Notes: a model not told the origin generated them from the sequence alone. Shown: positions 46,250 to 59,101, counted from the first letter of the stretch. The stretch is DNA of 64,000 bases from Cryptomeria japonica (GCF_030272615.1 NC_081407.1:438681230-438745229), one strand, 5' to 3'. Program-made: numbers and translations.

Positions 46250-48130
46250 ATGCCTATTCAAACCAGAACTTCTCACAAGAAAGCTACCAAAGGTAATGGA
46301 TTATCTTTTTCATTACAGAATAATCCATTCTTTGTAGAAGACCCCGTCTCTGACAAACCTTCATCGTCAAGTATACCAATTTTTGATCAACCCTTATCTC
46401 CCACCATGTCTGGAGAAAGGAAAGAAAGAGATGTTGCTAAACACGATACTCATGACAATATCAACACCCATGTTAATGATAGGGATTCCTCATCTAGTGA
46501 GTCTAAAGCTTCTGAAGCTACATAAGCTGTTATAAATAGCTATCAAAATGATAAAGATTTCTGAAAAATGATGAAAATCATCATGGCTAGAGAAAAAGAA
46601 GAGCATTTTCGAGAGCTAGCTAAACAAGGCGTTAAACTTCCAACTGATTATAACATTGAAACTCTTATCACTAAAGAGGAAGAGACACCACTAGCATTGG
46701 TAAACAAACAATTGCAAGCATTACAGATTGAAATCAAAGAAATGAAAAACAAGGATAAATCATCAAAACAATATTCTCTGGACACGATATGCCCATTCCC
46801 ATTTGGCAAAAACCTTTACATGCCTCCATTTCCTTCAAGAGTGGAAATTCCTAAGTTTGACAAATATGATGGTAACGCAGATCCTCAAGACCATGTCAGA
46901 GAATTTTGTGCTTTATGTATGGAGTTCATGCATGAACAAACGTATCTCATGCGCCTTTTCCCATGGAGTCTAAGAGGACAAGCTATGGAATGGTTTTCAA
47001 TCCTACCTATGGGAATTAATTCTTTTGAGGAATTAGTCGAATTATTTCTCCAACAATACTCCTATAACATTCATCATCCAGTCACCATGATCGAGCTTTG
47101 CAATACCAAACAAAAAACATGAGAACCTTTTCTCACTTTCCTTCAACATTGGAGAAAGATGCTCTCTAGATATTCATGACCTATCCCAAATTCTGAGAAG
47201 ATGGACATCTTTGTTAATAACCCAATCCCTAAATTGAAATACAATATCCAAATGCAAGTGTACCCTTCATTCAACAAAATGGTAGATAGTGCCCTTAGAA
47301 TGGAAGATGTGCTTATAAAGAAAGGAGATGTATCACTTTATAAAGAAAACACAACAAGGCTCTAGTTCCAAAGAAAAGAACAAATACTGAAAAATATGAT
47401 AAAGATAACAACATAAATGTTGTTAATGATGGAGTGGTGGATACTGTTAAACCAAAATCAAAACCCGCAATATTTAATCTAGCTAGTAGCACACAAGCCC
47501 TCAAAGCAACTGAAACTGCAGCGGAAAACCCTCCTAAGAAATCAAAAGAGTGGTTTTAAGAGAAGCCTTGGCTTTCAAAGTCTAAACACGATTTCACTCC
47601 TTTGGAAGAATAGTATGAATTGGCTCTTGAGACTCTATTGGCAAATGATCTGATCACATTGTCTGACAACGCTAAACCATATGATTCATAAATTAAACCC
47701 AAATGGTGGAGGGAAAACGAGTACTGTGAATATCATCGAAACAAGGGTCATACAACAAACAACTGCATGAAACTCAAACACGAGATATAAGACCTTATTG
47801 ATGCTGACAAGATTATTATTGGAAGTCATGCAACAAATGCTGAACATAAAGCTCTTAAAGATCCTTTGCCTAATTGTGAGCAAGGGGAATCCTCTAAATA
47901 TAAAGGAGGTGTCGGAGTTAATTACACCTACGCTAACAATGACAATGTGATCAACATGATTGAATCTTCCCAATCTGAGTATTTCAACATGCTCATAGTT
48001 AAAGATAAACAAAATAAAACACAAACTGCAAATGCTATGACCCGCACTCAAAAGAAGGTTACTCTCAAAGGAGCTAGTTCCTCAACTCCTCATCAAACAA
48101 CATCAAACCTACTGACTTCTTAAAACAGAC
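46250..48130 (+). pseudogene. Element A gag
   Basis: The first ATG is at 46250. Stops occur at about 46523, 46561, 47120 and later. The gag domain is clear at 46780-47160: CPFPFGKNLYMPPFPSRVEI, then YLMRLFPWSLRGQAMEWF, then FLQQYSYNI, then FLQHWRKMLSRYS. A zinc knuckle at 47730-47790 reads CEYHRNKGHTTNNC followed by LKHEI and DLIDADKI. It lines up with the gag of element C in the same domain order, so the two belong to one family. Many nonsense changes; inactive. Confidence 0.88.
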
Positions 48131-48720
48131 AACTAGATACGATCATGGCTAAATCTAAACAGCTGGCTTCATCACCCTCTCTTGGTTACAACATTGTCGA
48201 ACGATTGAAACATACTACCACTCAAATCTTCATTTTTGAACTCCTTAAGATCTCTTATGCTCATAAAGAGATCCCAGACAAATCTTTGCTCACTACTAAT
48301 GTCCCTAAAGATTTAGATGTGGATCTGTTTCAATCTATGGTGGGTCACCTAACTTCGCCTCATTACCTCACCTTCTCTGAAGAAGATGACAATTCACTGA
48401 AACACCCACATAACCAACCATTACACATCGAATCTATGATCCATAAACACCGAGTCAAATGTGTTTTGATAGATGGAGGCGTTGGGTTGAATATTTGTAC
48501 TTCCAATTTACTAATACAGTTGAGATTTTCTGAAAATGTCATTGATCCAACAAAGAAAATAACAATCAAAGCTTATGATGAAGAAGAGAGAACCTCTAAA
48601 GGTCTGGTACTATTACCGATTAGGGTAGGACCTGTAGAAAGAGATGTTATTTTTAGGTGCTTGACCTTCCTCTTTCCTGCAACATCTTGCTGGGTAGGCC
48701 ATGGATTCATGAAATGAAAG
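48131..48720 (+). pseudogene. Element A protease
   Basis: Aspartic protease with VLIDGGVGLNIC near 48464-48500 and ITIKAYDEEERTSKG, as in element C. A frameshift near 48655 moves the C-terminal [11 protein letters not shown]-type region out of frame (read in the next frame as [12 protein letters not shown]). The DGG form of the active site is shared by both elements and is the family's form, not damage. Confidence 0.82.
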
Positions 48721-48961
48721 CAGTGCCATCTACATATCATCAGTGCTTGAAATTCCCTTATAATGGAGTTGAAGTCAGTATTCCTGCTGATACAAGCTAC
48801 ACCTGTAATGCATTGAAATAGTGTACTGATATCTTTGTTCCCCATAACAAAGCAACCTCTGCAGCTGAAATTTTAGAAACTTTGATGAAAGAATTAGAAA
48901 AGAAATTTGAAATCTCAGGTATTGACATAGATGGATACAAGATAGAACCTGTACTGTCGCT

Positions 48962-49393
48962 ATGTCTCTTCCTCCATCGCCAAGACAATCTAGAAAACCA
49001 TCTGAGGCTATGAATCCACAAACTTCAACTCCAAATGTCATTTATGATGGTATGTTTGTACAATCCTCTACTTCCCTTGCAGGTGAAACAGAAGAGGAGG
49101 TTGTTCTCAAATGGCTTTTAAAAGAAGATAGTGAAAACAAAGAAGTGCAACATTGTGAGATTTCCCCTGAACAATATGGTCCAGGCTATAAGATGATTCA
49201 ACGCATGGGATATTCAGGTACCAGTCCTCTGGGCAAGCATCAAGAAGGAATTGTTGAACCTATTAAGCTACAAACTAAGTCTACAAATGATAAAGTTGGA
49301 CTTGGATACCATCTAGGGGAGTCATCAAATCAAAAACCTAGTTCTCATCATCAGTCTAAGTGGAGGAAAAAGATACTACCTTCAACATCATAG
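48962..49393 (+). pseudogene. Element A protease-RT linker with G-patch
   Basis: An open frame of 143 codons with a G-patch-like segment at 49178-49311: GYKMIQRMGYSGTSPLGKHQ, then EGIVEPIKLQ and DKVGLGY. The conserved glycines and the aromatic-Met-Gly start fit the G-patch family, an RNA-binding or RNA helicase-activating module also found next to betaretroviral protease. It lies between protease and RT and is absent from the fused frame of element C. It starts out of frame with the protease, so frameshifts separate the parts. Confidence 0.65.
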
Positions 49394-50118
49394 GAAGTAA
49401 ACACTCAACAAACTCAGGATGAGTATGAAAAAGAACAAGAAGAATTGGCAATCAAGAGAGAAGAAGCAACTTGTAACCAAGTTCAAACTGTATCAGCAGT
49501 AACACTACACAAAGTAGAAATCCCAAAAGATCTGAGAGAAGAGATGGAAGGAATCAAAGAATTGTTTGCACCACTAAATATTCCGGTCACATATATAGGA
49601 AAAATGCAAGTAGAGGATTCAGAAACTGACTCGAATGAGTATGAATGGGGTCCATAGCCTCTCTCAGATGCATCTACTGAGGAAACTCCTGAAGAATCTA
49701 GTGATATTATAGATGAAGCACAAGAGATAATACACTTGAAGCTGCAAAAGGAAATAGAGGAAATCAGACTCAAAAGACAAGAAGACTTTGAACAACAGCT
49801 GAAAGAAGGAAGAACACAAGAAAATTCTTCACCTACTATTTCCCTCTTTAATGAGATAGAGAAAATCAGGTATGGGACTACAAATGAAGAATTGGAGGCT
49901 ATAGAAGCAAGGTCGGTCATTAGTCCAGAGGAAGCTGAATGGGAAAGGTGACAAAGACTAACAAAGTCATCAAGGATATGTCAACTACAAGGGATCATTG
50001 AACCAAATCACAAAGGAACTCGCATCATCAACGATGCAGATATTGATACTATACACGCTTTCACTAAGCCACTTGAAGAAGAGTTAGAAGCTTCATCTTC
50101 TAACTCTGATCACTCTAA
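49394..50118 (+). pseudogene. Element A protease-RT spacer, acidic coiled region
   Basis: Glu/Lys-rich frames at 49445-49657 and 49736-49951 (LQKEIEEIRLKRQEDFEQQL) look like a charged helical linker, probably a decayed part of the same polyprotein. No enzymatic domain. Confidence 0.5.
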
Positions 50119-50328
50119 AATAAGATCTTTTTATGACATTACCTATTTGACACCAAACTATGACTACTTTGTCATGAATGTCGAGACTTTGTCTGTCGAA
50201 CCTATTATTATAAAACTAGTGAAATAAGATCTATTTATGACATTACCTATTCGACACCAAACTATGACTACTTTGTCATGAATGTCGAGACTTTGTCTGC
50301 TGAACCTGTTACTATCAAACCACTATAT
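50119..50328 (+). repeat. 104-bp tandem duplication in the protease-RT spacer
   Basis: Two copies of TAAGATCTWTTTATGACATT followed by CACCAAACTATGACTACTT and GTCGAGACTTTGTCTG; starts at 50121 and 50225. Confidence 0.9.
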
Positions 50329-50741
50329 GTAGTCCAGTCCAAGGTAGAAGACAGTGCTAGTGGTAGGTTTGTTGGGTTAGGCTCCCTAAATACTAACGTA
50401 AACTTTGATAATTGCATTCTAACTCTTCCTGGTCTCGAGACGCTTACGCAAAGTAGTCTTTTGGAACTCAACTTGTTAGTCTGAGGTTATGATGGTAATA
50501 CCGTGAATTCCCTTGACATATTAAATCTTTATCCCTGTTATATCCTAAGCTTATTGACTGTACTCTCCAAGATCAACCTTTGAGTATACCTACCTTTGCC
50601 AATGACTATACATTAGCCTGTTAGCTTAATGCAGTTGAACAAATGGGCTCTTTCACCAGTGAAAAAAGTGAGAACATGACAACAACAAATATCAAGTATC
50701 TTAGTCGCAAAAATCAAAAAATGAAAAATAAGAGTTCTGAT

Positions 50742-50827
50742 GGTGAAAACCACAATGTGGTGGTGTCAGAATAAAAAATAGTAAAAATAAAGGATGTACC
50801 TAATGGTGAAAACCTCTTCGAGGCACC
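50742..50827 (+). ncRNA. GGTG-AAAA hairpins in the element A protease-RT spacer
   Basis: The unit at 50805-50827 has outer GGTG/CACC, bulge AAAA, inner CCTC/GAGG and loop TTC. The unit at 50742-50764 has GGTG, AAAA and inner CCAC/GTGG (loop AAT), but its outer partner is TGGT and does not pair. They are the same design as the hairpins of element C and lie about 150 bases before the RT frame. Confidence 0.6.
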
Positions 50828-50954
50828 TGAAGGTGAGATACTTGACATTTTGCCTGATCACTTTCAAGAGTGATCATCAGTGCTGATAGAACCTACATAG
50901 CCAGTAAACATTATAACAAAAGAAGCTTAACACATCATACATGTAGCTCAGTCC

Positions 50955-51900
50955 TTGTTAGCCGAAGAACTAAAAGAATTTGTTGATTTATTCATGGAAA
51001 ACAAGATCAATTTTGCATGGACATATGCTGATATGCTGGGTTTGGATCCTAACCTAATAATGCATCATCTTTCTATCAGTCCCGGAGTTAAACCTGTTAA
51101 GCAAAAACTCCAAAATATGCATCCTCATGTTGCATTACTTGTTAAGGCTGAACTAGAAAAATTACTAAAAGTTGGATTCATCAGAGCAATTGATTATGTC
51201 AAGTGGATATCTAATATTGTACATGTTTCCAAACTTGACAAATCAATCCGTGTTTGCACAGATTTCAGAGATTTAAACAAAGCTTGTCCAAAAGATAATT
51301 TTCCACTACCTAACATAGACATGATAGTGGACATGACTACTATCTATGAAATGTACTCTCTAATGGATGGTTTTTCTGGATACAATCAGATCAAAATTGC
51401 ACCCAAGGATCAAGATAAAACATCATTCACTTATGCATGGGGAACTTTCTGCTAGAATGTAATGCCCCTCGGCTTAAAGAATGCAGGCACTACTTATTAA
51501 AGAGCTGTAACAACAATTTTTCATGATATGGTGCACAAAATATTGGAGGACTATGTTGATGATACTCTAGTCAAATCTATGAAAAGATCAACACATCTAT
51601 TAGAACTAGGTCCAATCTTAGACAGGATGGAAAAATTCAAACTTGGATTGAATCCCAAGAAATGTGCATTTGGAGCTACATCTGGTAAGCTCCTAGGATA
51701 CATTGTTTCAGTGAAAGGAATTGAAGTGGATCCAGGAGAAGTTAAGGCAATAATGGAACTGTCACCTCCAAAGAATGTCAATCAAATGAGGACTCTCCAA
51801 GGGTGGCTCCAATCCATAAGATGTTTCATCTCTCAGCTAGCAGATAAGGGTCAACCATTCACAAAGGCATTATGGAAAGGAGTCACATACAAATGGGATG
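50955..51900 (+). pseudogene. Element A reverse transcriptase
   Basis: Motifs in order: HHLSISPGVKPVKQKLQNM, then VKAELEKLLKVGFIR, then VCTDFRDLNKACPKDNFPLP, then SLMDGFSGYNQIKI, then PLGLKNAGTTY, then the intact active site YVDDTLVKS near 51550, then LGYIVSVKGIEVDP. A TAG at 51454 and a TAA near 51498 interrupt it, and the frame is then open to 52106. The sequence type is that of Tat-lineage pol. A pseudogene, although the catalytic Asp pair is present. Confidence 0.92.
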
Positions 51901-52426
51901 AAGACTATAAGAAGCACCTGAAGCAGATCAAGGAATATATTTCCAACCCACCTATATTGATGCCACCAATTCAAGGTAAGCCCTTGATTCTCTATATATC
52001 AGCTACTGATACATCGCTAGGGGCACTTTTGGCACAACAGGATGAGAATAAAAAGAAAAGAGCTATATATACTATATCAACAGGACCTTGGTGTCCTATG
52101 AGATGAACTATAATATCATAGAGAAAGCTTGTTTGGCATTGGTCTTTGCATAACATAAATTTAGACATTACATGCTAGCACATTCTATCAAACTGGTGGC
52201 TAAGATAGATCCACTCAAATACCTTCTTAACAAAGCAACACTTACAGGGAGATTGGATAAATGGGTCATGATTCTTACAGAATTTGACATTGAATATAAA
52301 CACAAATCTATCAAAGGAAAAGTCATTACAAATCAACTTGTTGATGCTTCGCTTGAAGATAATCAACCATTGCACATAGAATTTCTGGACAAATCTATCA
52401 TGCACCTTACTTAGCGATCCTGGAAA
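51901..52426 (+). pseudogene. Element A first RNase H and connection
   Basis: LILYISATDTSLGALLAQ (the family's first Asp region) near 51985, then after a frameshift near 52080 YEMNYNIIEKACLALVFA (Glu region) and LDKWVMILTEFDIEYKHKSI near 52255-52320. This is the usual gypsy RNase H that follows RT. Broken by the frameshift and stops near 52152 and 52412. Confidence 0.82.
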
Positions 52427-52741
52427 ATGTTCTTTGACAGATCTTTCACTCAACAAGGTTCTGGTGCTGGAATTATTTTTATCACTCCTCAAAAATATTC
52501 AATCGCAAAGGCTTACAAGATTCTATTTCCTTGCACAAAAAATATTGCAGAATATGAAGCCTTGGTAAATGGAATCAAGCTAGCTATTGAATGGAAGGTT
52601 GTTGAGTTACACATCTATAGAGACCCTCAGCTAATTATCAACCAAATCAATGATATATATCAAATTTGGGATAAAAAACTGATGCCCTATAAAAGAATGG
52701 TTGATGACCTCAAGAAATACTTTACCTTTTTATCATTTTAG
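52427..52741 (+). pseudogene. Element A second (archaeal-type) RNase H
   Basis: Open for 104 codons: MFFDRSFTQQGSGAGIIF (first Asp; the family's DGS reads DRS here), then CTKNIAEYEALVNGIKLAI (Glu), then LHIYRDPQLIINQI (Asp region) and LMPYKRMVDDL. A second RNase H of archaeal type between the first RNase H and integrase is a known mark of the Tat lineage and sets element A apart from chromoviruses such as B. Confidence 0.85.
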
Positions 52742-54172
52742 CAGATTTTCGGATCAACAAACAAAGCAACAGATGCTATGGTTACCTTGGCATCTATACC
52801 ACAGCTACAAGAATTTGAGTTTCGCTATGAATTCTTGGTGGAAGAGTTACATTATCTTGCTTATGATTCCCCTAATTACCAAATGGTCTGTTCTATCATT
52901 GGACATGACTCATCTCACTACAACCATATTTACTCTTACTTATGTGACCAAATTATTCTGGCTAATCTTACCTGTAATGAGAAAAGAAACCTTATTCAAA
53001 ACACTTCACGGTATGTCATCATTGCTAACGATTTGTATAGGTGAGGTTTGGATAGTAATTTGCTTAGGTGTCTAGAAACTGAAGAGTCCCAACGTGCATT
53101 ATCTGAAGTGCATTAAGGTATTTATGGATCTCAATCAAACAGTTTAACTTTAGCTCAAAAACTGCTAAGGGTTGGCTACTACTGGCTAGATATGGAAAAA
53201 GATGCTATTAAATTTTCTAAAACTTGTAAGAAGTGTCAGCTACATGGGAATCTCATACATGCTCCAGCAAGGGATCTATTACCTTTTATCACACATTGGC
53301 CTTTTCAGCAATGGGCGTTTGACCTCATTGGCCAAATCTATCCTGCATCATCTAATGGACTCAAGTTTACATAACTGCCATTGAGTACTTCACTAAGTAG
53401 GTTGAAGCGGTTCCGCTAATCAAAGCAACCGGTAAACAAGTGGCAATGTTCATCTTTAACTATATCATCTGCAGATATGGAATACCTTCTTCAATTATGA
53501 CTGACAATGGAGGGCAATTCAAACAAAAAAGATATAGATGAGCTTTGTGAAAAGTTCAAAATCAAATAGCATTGGTCATCCATATACTACTCTCAAGGTA
53601 ATGGACACGTTGAGGCATCTAACAAAAATCTAGCTAACTATCTTGCACAGAATGGTAAACAAATATGGAAAGGATTGGCATCTGCAACTCAATCTTGCAC
53701 TATGGGCTTATAGAACAAGAATCAAAACACCTACTGGGGCTACACCTTTTGCTTTGGTGTATGGGTCTGAAGTAGTCTTTCCTATTGAAGTGGAAATTCC
53801 TTTTTTGCGAGTTTCTTTGCAAGGTCTTATTACCAATGAAGACTACAAAATATCTAGATTGCAAGAGCTCGAGTCGCTAGATGGACATCGAGAAGTGGCA
53901 TTTGATCATCTGAGAGATTACCAAAAGAGAATGTCTAGAGGTTATAACAAAAAAGTTTGACAAAGAGAATTTCAGGTTGGTGACCTTGTTTTGAGAGAGA
54001 ATCCTAAAAATCAATAGTTTTGAGACAACAAAGGGAAGTTTGAGCCCAACTGGTTGGGTCCCTATATTGTTATTGCAGTCTTTGGCTCTAGTGCTTATCA
54101 ACTCTCAACATCGGAAGGAGAAAAACTCCGTGAACCGATCAACACCATCCACTTGAAGAAATTCTTCACTTA
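52742..54172 (+). pseudogene. Element A integrase
   Basis: Zinc-finger end near 53180-53250 (RVGYYWLDMEKDAIKF, then CKKCQLHGN). Core: WAFDLIGQIYPASSNG (first Asp, 53320), IMTDNGGQF (second Asp, 53500), YYSQGNGHVEASNK (Glu, 53590-53630). Then LALWAYRTRIKTPTGATPF and the C-terminal FQVGDLVLRENPKNQ ... NWLGPYIVIAVFGS, ending INTIHLKKFFT at 54172. Stops at 53041, 53114, 53372 and others, plus frameshifts. The C-terminal part is the one retained in element C. Confidence 0.88.
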
Positions 54173-54288
54173 GTATTCTCTACTTCAGCAATCTGTATAG
54201 TTAAAAATTCCTGAAAAAAATCCTAAAAATTAGAAAAAATCCTGAAAAAAAAAGAAAAAAAAAGAAGAGAAAAGATCTTTGCCAAGGA

Positions 54289-54313
54289 GGTGAAAATCTG
54301 GTAAACAGACGCC
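54289..54313 (+). ncRNA. GGTG-AAAA hairpin after pol of element A
   Basis: Outer GGTG/CGCC, bulge AAAA, inner TCTG/CAGA, loop GTAAA, 116 bases after the pol stop. The corresponding hairpin of element C (36737-36713) has inner CCTG/CAGG and loop GCAAA: the first inner pair changed from C-G to T-A on both sides. Confidence 0.72.
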
Positions 54314-55699
54314 TCTTATACTCAAGCGCTTCATCTATCAACGCAAATTTGGCATTTCCTATTTTCATTCCCACTTTCTTGCATCTTTGTTTTTGCTTGT
54401 ACATATCTTTTAGTAACTTTTATGACATTCTGGTTTTTTTGGAACCCTCATGGCTTGAAACCGATCAATGTCCTAGTCTTAGGGTAATCGACTGATCAAT
54501 TGACATGTCCTGAGTAGTATCAACCAATTCATCTTTCTATTGGTAGTACCAGGTCATCCGCTCTGAGTCAGTCATCTATCTCCACACTACCGTCGAGTTT
54601 TATCATTGAGTAAACAAGCAAAACAAGACTACTTAGAACAATCACTAAATTGTTTGAGATATGATTGAAATTTTCTTTGTGTGTTGTCTTTTAAATTGGT
54701 TTTTGATTATTATTCCCTCTGAGTAACTCGAGGAAGTCTATCTTGACTAAGAGGAGCAAGGATTGGGGGGATAATACTTTTCTTTGTTTTCTGCTTGTAG
54801 TTGTGATTCCGATGATCTAGAAATATCTATTAAGCTGGGTGTCTGTGATTAGTGCCTTCACATCAAGGTGAAATCGCCACACATACCTCGACTCCACTTA
54901 TTTGTATGCTACAGGGAGGTTGGAGTCATATCTTTGTCTATTTTGAGGGAATTTATTTAATGTGCAATCTGGATGCATGCGTAGTCTGTCCAAGGATATG
55001 AATGATAAAAGGGTCATTGCAGACAAGATAACTAATATTGCATATATAAAGGAAGGAACTCTGTTTTGCCTTTTGTGTTTGTAAAAAGCCCAGTGATGAA
55101 GATTAAGCATACCAAATCCAGTGACTAATTTTAGGTTGCATTCATTCTAAAATTTTATGCATTTCAAGTGATTTCGGCATGATAACAATGATCTCTTTAT
55201 CTATTGAATGAGAGTCTGAAGCAATCATCATTTTTCAGCTAAGTGGTTCTCTTTTTCATCATTGTTTCTCCGATCGAGTTTTTGAGTGTTGAGATGTTAG
55301 CTGCATACATGAGCATCTTATATAGATCTATATATTTCATTATATATTCATTTGCATTCATATTATTGCATGAAAAAATAAACATTTGCATTACTAGTTA
55401 CTCATTTTCATCATTTATTTGCATAAAAAAAAACATCTATATTCATCTCCATTACATACATCCATACTGAAAAGATATGCATACATATAGAATAAAACAT
55501 ATAGAAATACATCTCATAATCAATCAAGTATGATGAAATCAAATCAAGAGCTTGTATATCTCGTCATAATCTCACCGTCTAAGAGTACAAATGATATCAA
55601 CTATCATATACAATGTCTCATTGGAGTAAGAATCATATAGGCTACAAAAATGGGGTATATAACAAAATCTATGAGATATAACAAATATAGATCTCTACC
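54314..55699 (+). other. Element A between pol and the antisense gene
   Basis: Non-coding. AT-rich, with no recognised motif beyond the hairpin just upstream. Confidence 0.5.
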
Positions 55700-56299
55700 T
55701 CTCCCTCATTGTCAGGTGGAGGAGGTGGTGCCTATTGATCGACATCCTATCTGGGTGCCCTAGCTCCCTCAAATCGAGCCATATACTAAGAATATGGAAC
55801 AACCTGTTGTGGTACTGGGACCGCTACACTATAAGCTACAACATAATAAGCTTCTTGACTCGTCTGATGCAAAACCTATCGTTAAAGAGCATCTTGCTCT
55901 TCTCTCACTTCTATGATTTGTCGATCGTGCTCAGCTCTGATCTCACCAGTATGTCAATCTCGCTATGCTAGCTGCATCTGCGCCACTATCAACTATGACT
56001 ACAAACCTGTCACCCTCACCCTCAAAGACCATACTACATCTGGTACTGCCTTCTCTCTCCCCATCTCCCCCTCTCCATCTCCATGCTCATTCCTCTATTG
56101 CCTAACCTATCAAGGAGCCTCTCTCTCCTCCTCACCTCCAACCTCTACTGCCCTAGAACCGCCAGCCTGAACCCCAACAGCTCGTAAGGATCCACCCTCC
56201 CCTCTTTGTCGCTATCGACCTCCCGTTGGTGCCCTACTACTAGCACTGGGATCCCCTCCTATCCATCTAGGTACATCTTCTCTTCATCCCTATACCTCC

Positions 56300-57540
56300 A
56301 GTCATCCCTATACTTGACTTGGTACCTCTGCCTTTGGTGGTGCATCCTCCTCAACCTCCTCTATAAGAGGTGCATGCTCTCCAAGATCTGTAAACCGAGG
56401 AAAAGGATGTCTCTGAAACCATTCTCTATACTGGGGCAATACCCTCGCGTTTGCCACATCCTCTAGGCAGTCCCATCTTTGCAGTTGTAAACCCGCTAAC
56501 TCTTGCATGCTCAACGCATATGATAGTCTTGGTGCCCTTCCTCATCTCTCCTCCTCCCCATATCTAGCGTACGTTGTAAACTCCTGGGATATACTTTGTT
56601 GTGTCCCATACTGTCTCAAAACCCTAGATACTACAAATCGCTCAATAATAGAACTCAATCTGCCGATGAGAGGTCGAGTCATAAACATATCTCTCTGTTG
56701 TTCCCTCCAATCATCCCACAACTCTAGACCCCTATATGGTCTCCATACTACAATGATCAAATCATTCAATTGCCTCCTCCAAAAGTCAGTCTTGCCCAGG
56801 TGGGGCTGTGTAACATAATTTGAATACCGACATATAGTAGGTTGATGCACCTCCCTAGAATCATCTACAATAGGTTTGCATACCAGGATATGCTCCCATG
56901 CCCATATTTGCAAAACTAAGACACCTGATGCCATTCTCTTCCCCTCACGATAAACAATCTCATGCATCTCATGGTACATATGAGAGACTAAGCATGATCC
57001 CCAACCTAATCTCGTTGGATGAGTCAATAACCTCTGTAGCATTCTACCCCATCCACATAAAAATCCCTACTGTCCTCTATCAGGCATCACAAAACAACCA
57101 ATCATGCCAGCCAAAATGCAAGCCAGAGGGTACCCTACACCATACCTTCTCACCAAATCATCCCAAGTGATAGCATGATCAAGGATAGTCTTTTCATGGA
57201 ATATACATCTAAGAGCCAAAATACCCGGTCATGGAGTAGAATCATAGTCTACCTTATCTCCAACAAACAAAATCCTCAATATTCTATATATATCCTCTGG
57301 CATGATCTTCATCTCTCCAATCGGCAAATGAAATGTGTTATGCTTAGAATGGAAATGCTCAACTAAAGTGGTCAACATACTGTAATTCACACAGATATTG
57401 GGCATCTATAACAAATATCCAAATCCACACAACCCTATATGACCTCTTTGCACGCCTAACAAATCACACACTAGTCTCATCATGGGTGGATATGTGCACT
57501 GAAACTGAATATCTGGAAATTGAATCTACAAAATCGAACA
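56300..57540 (-). pseudogene. Antisense plant mobile domain gene of element A
   Basis: On the minus strand 57042-56542 is open (166 codons) and encodes GWGSCLVSHMYHEMHEIVY, LQIWAWEHILVCKP and LNDLIIVVWRPYRGLELW. The upstream part, reached through a stop and frameshifts, has NTFHLPIGEMKIMPEDIYRI near 57310, the PMD hallmark. Downstream, 56514-56308 has RHPFPRFTDLGEHAP, matching HPFPRLTDPGEP in element C. So A and C carry the same captured gene in the same place and orientation. Here it is decayed. Exact ends are uncertain because the start codon region (57480-57540) is not well defined. Confidence 0.85.
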
Positions 57541-57659
57541 CACAAATTGTCAGTACGTGATTCAATTTGTGCTAAGAATGTGTTAAACATGCTAAAGAAT
57601 CCAAAATTACAACATTCAAAATAAAAATTGCTCTTTGAACCTTCAAAAATACTTGTTTT

Positions 57660-57895
57660 CCATATGAGTTACCACAAACAAGCAGCAACTCGTATGAGAA
57701 CACACAATGACCCGCACGAGTAAACAGACCCAAATGACAATTTACTATATGTTGCACAACTAAATGGTCTCATAAGAACATACTCGTATGATACAAGGGT
57801 AAACACTAGATGACAAACCTTACATACCCATACGATAAAATAAAAACTTCTAGAAACTCGTACGATAAAACGTATAACACCGAATGATAAAATGA
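57660..57895 (-). repeat. Inverted TCGTACGAGT words before the element A PMD gene
   Basis: On plus: ACTCGTATGAG (57688), ACTCGTATGAT (57782), CCATACGATAAA (57828), ACTCGTACGATAAAAC (57857). These are the reverse complement of the leader words at 45470-45815, so both genes of element A have similar words in their own upstream region. Confidence 0.6.
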
Positions 57896-57960
57896 CACAA
57901 CATGAATTCAAACAAAATAAAAAATAAAAAATTCAACAAAAAATCAAAAAATAAGAAATT

Positions 57961-58679
57961 CAAAAGGCTTAAGATCGATCATTTATTGTTGGGGCATAGT
58001 TTCACGGTCGATTATGGCGTCTCTGGCACTCGAATTGATGCTCTTGAATTGGAATTGTGATTTTTCTTTGTGGGAGGTTTTTCAAATTTTTCACTTTGAG
58101 AGGTAAAAATGACTTGATAATGACACATTGAACCCCTTATATAGCCCAAACCCTAATTTTCAAACTTGCTCCGATGGACATAAAATTTGTACTCTAAGCT
58201 AAATCCCTTGTCCTGAGTCCACTTTCAGGATCAAAATCAAAATCTGATGTCAGTTTTCTAGTCCAAATTTCACAATGTTGACCACTTAGTACTTTCATCC
58301 TCAAGTCAATCTTCGAATCATTTTACGCTCAATTCAACTTTGATCTCAAATTAATTCTTACATCAATCTTCATGCTCAAATAATTATCATCACTACATCT
58401 ATTTCATCTACTCAAAATTGCCTAAAATCATTATACCCTTGCTATCTTTCGATTTCTTTCCCGAGGGGGCATACTTATTACATCTTTTTAGTGATCATCA
58501 TCATCAAAAGTCGAGAAATTTTCTAAATCTTCATCTAAAGTCAAGCAAAAATCTTTTCAAACAAACAAAATCAACTAAACCTTGTTACTAGGGGCATCTT
58601 AACTAAATCACGTCGTATCAAGTTGAGATCCTTTGTTGTCAAATAAAGCAATCTCTAGGGGCATATCAATCTTTGTCCT
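57961..58679. other. Element A 3' region, no gene seen
   Basis: Non-coding sequence upstream of the antisense PMD gene. It may contain its promoter; no clear TATA box was assigned. Confidence 0.4.
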
Positions 58680-59065
58680 TATCTGAATCAATCTTCAAAT
58701 CGATGTTTAGTTTCATCACATCAAATCAAGTTGGACATTTTCTCTTGCTAATCAGTTCTTGTTGAATCAAGTTCATAATCGGTTTTATCGCTTTGCTCGG
58801 TTGATTCTTGTTCAATGAAGTTTGGAATCAGTTGCGTCTCTCACTCAATCTAGTTCAATCAAGTTTTGGATCGATGCTCATTTCTTGGTCCATCAAGTTC
58901 AAGAACGGTATCTTGCTCTTTGTCCGTCCTAGTTCAATCAAGTTCAGGATCAGTATCGCTTTAATCAATTTATTCAGTTTCATCACTTCAAATCAAGATG
59001 AACATCTCGCTCTTCATCCATTTATGATCCATCAAGTTCAGAACTAATATCTATTTGACATCAAT
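58680..59065 (+). repeat. Degenerate TTCAATCAAGTTC repeats
   Basis: Seven or eight copies of a GTTCAATCAAGTTCAGGATC word at irregular 50-70 base spacing, often followed by TATCGCT-type words, just before the polypurine tract of element A. Confidence 0.65.
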
Positions 59066-59101
59066 TATTATTTGAACCAACGCACTACTCGCACAGTAAT
59101 T

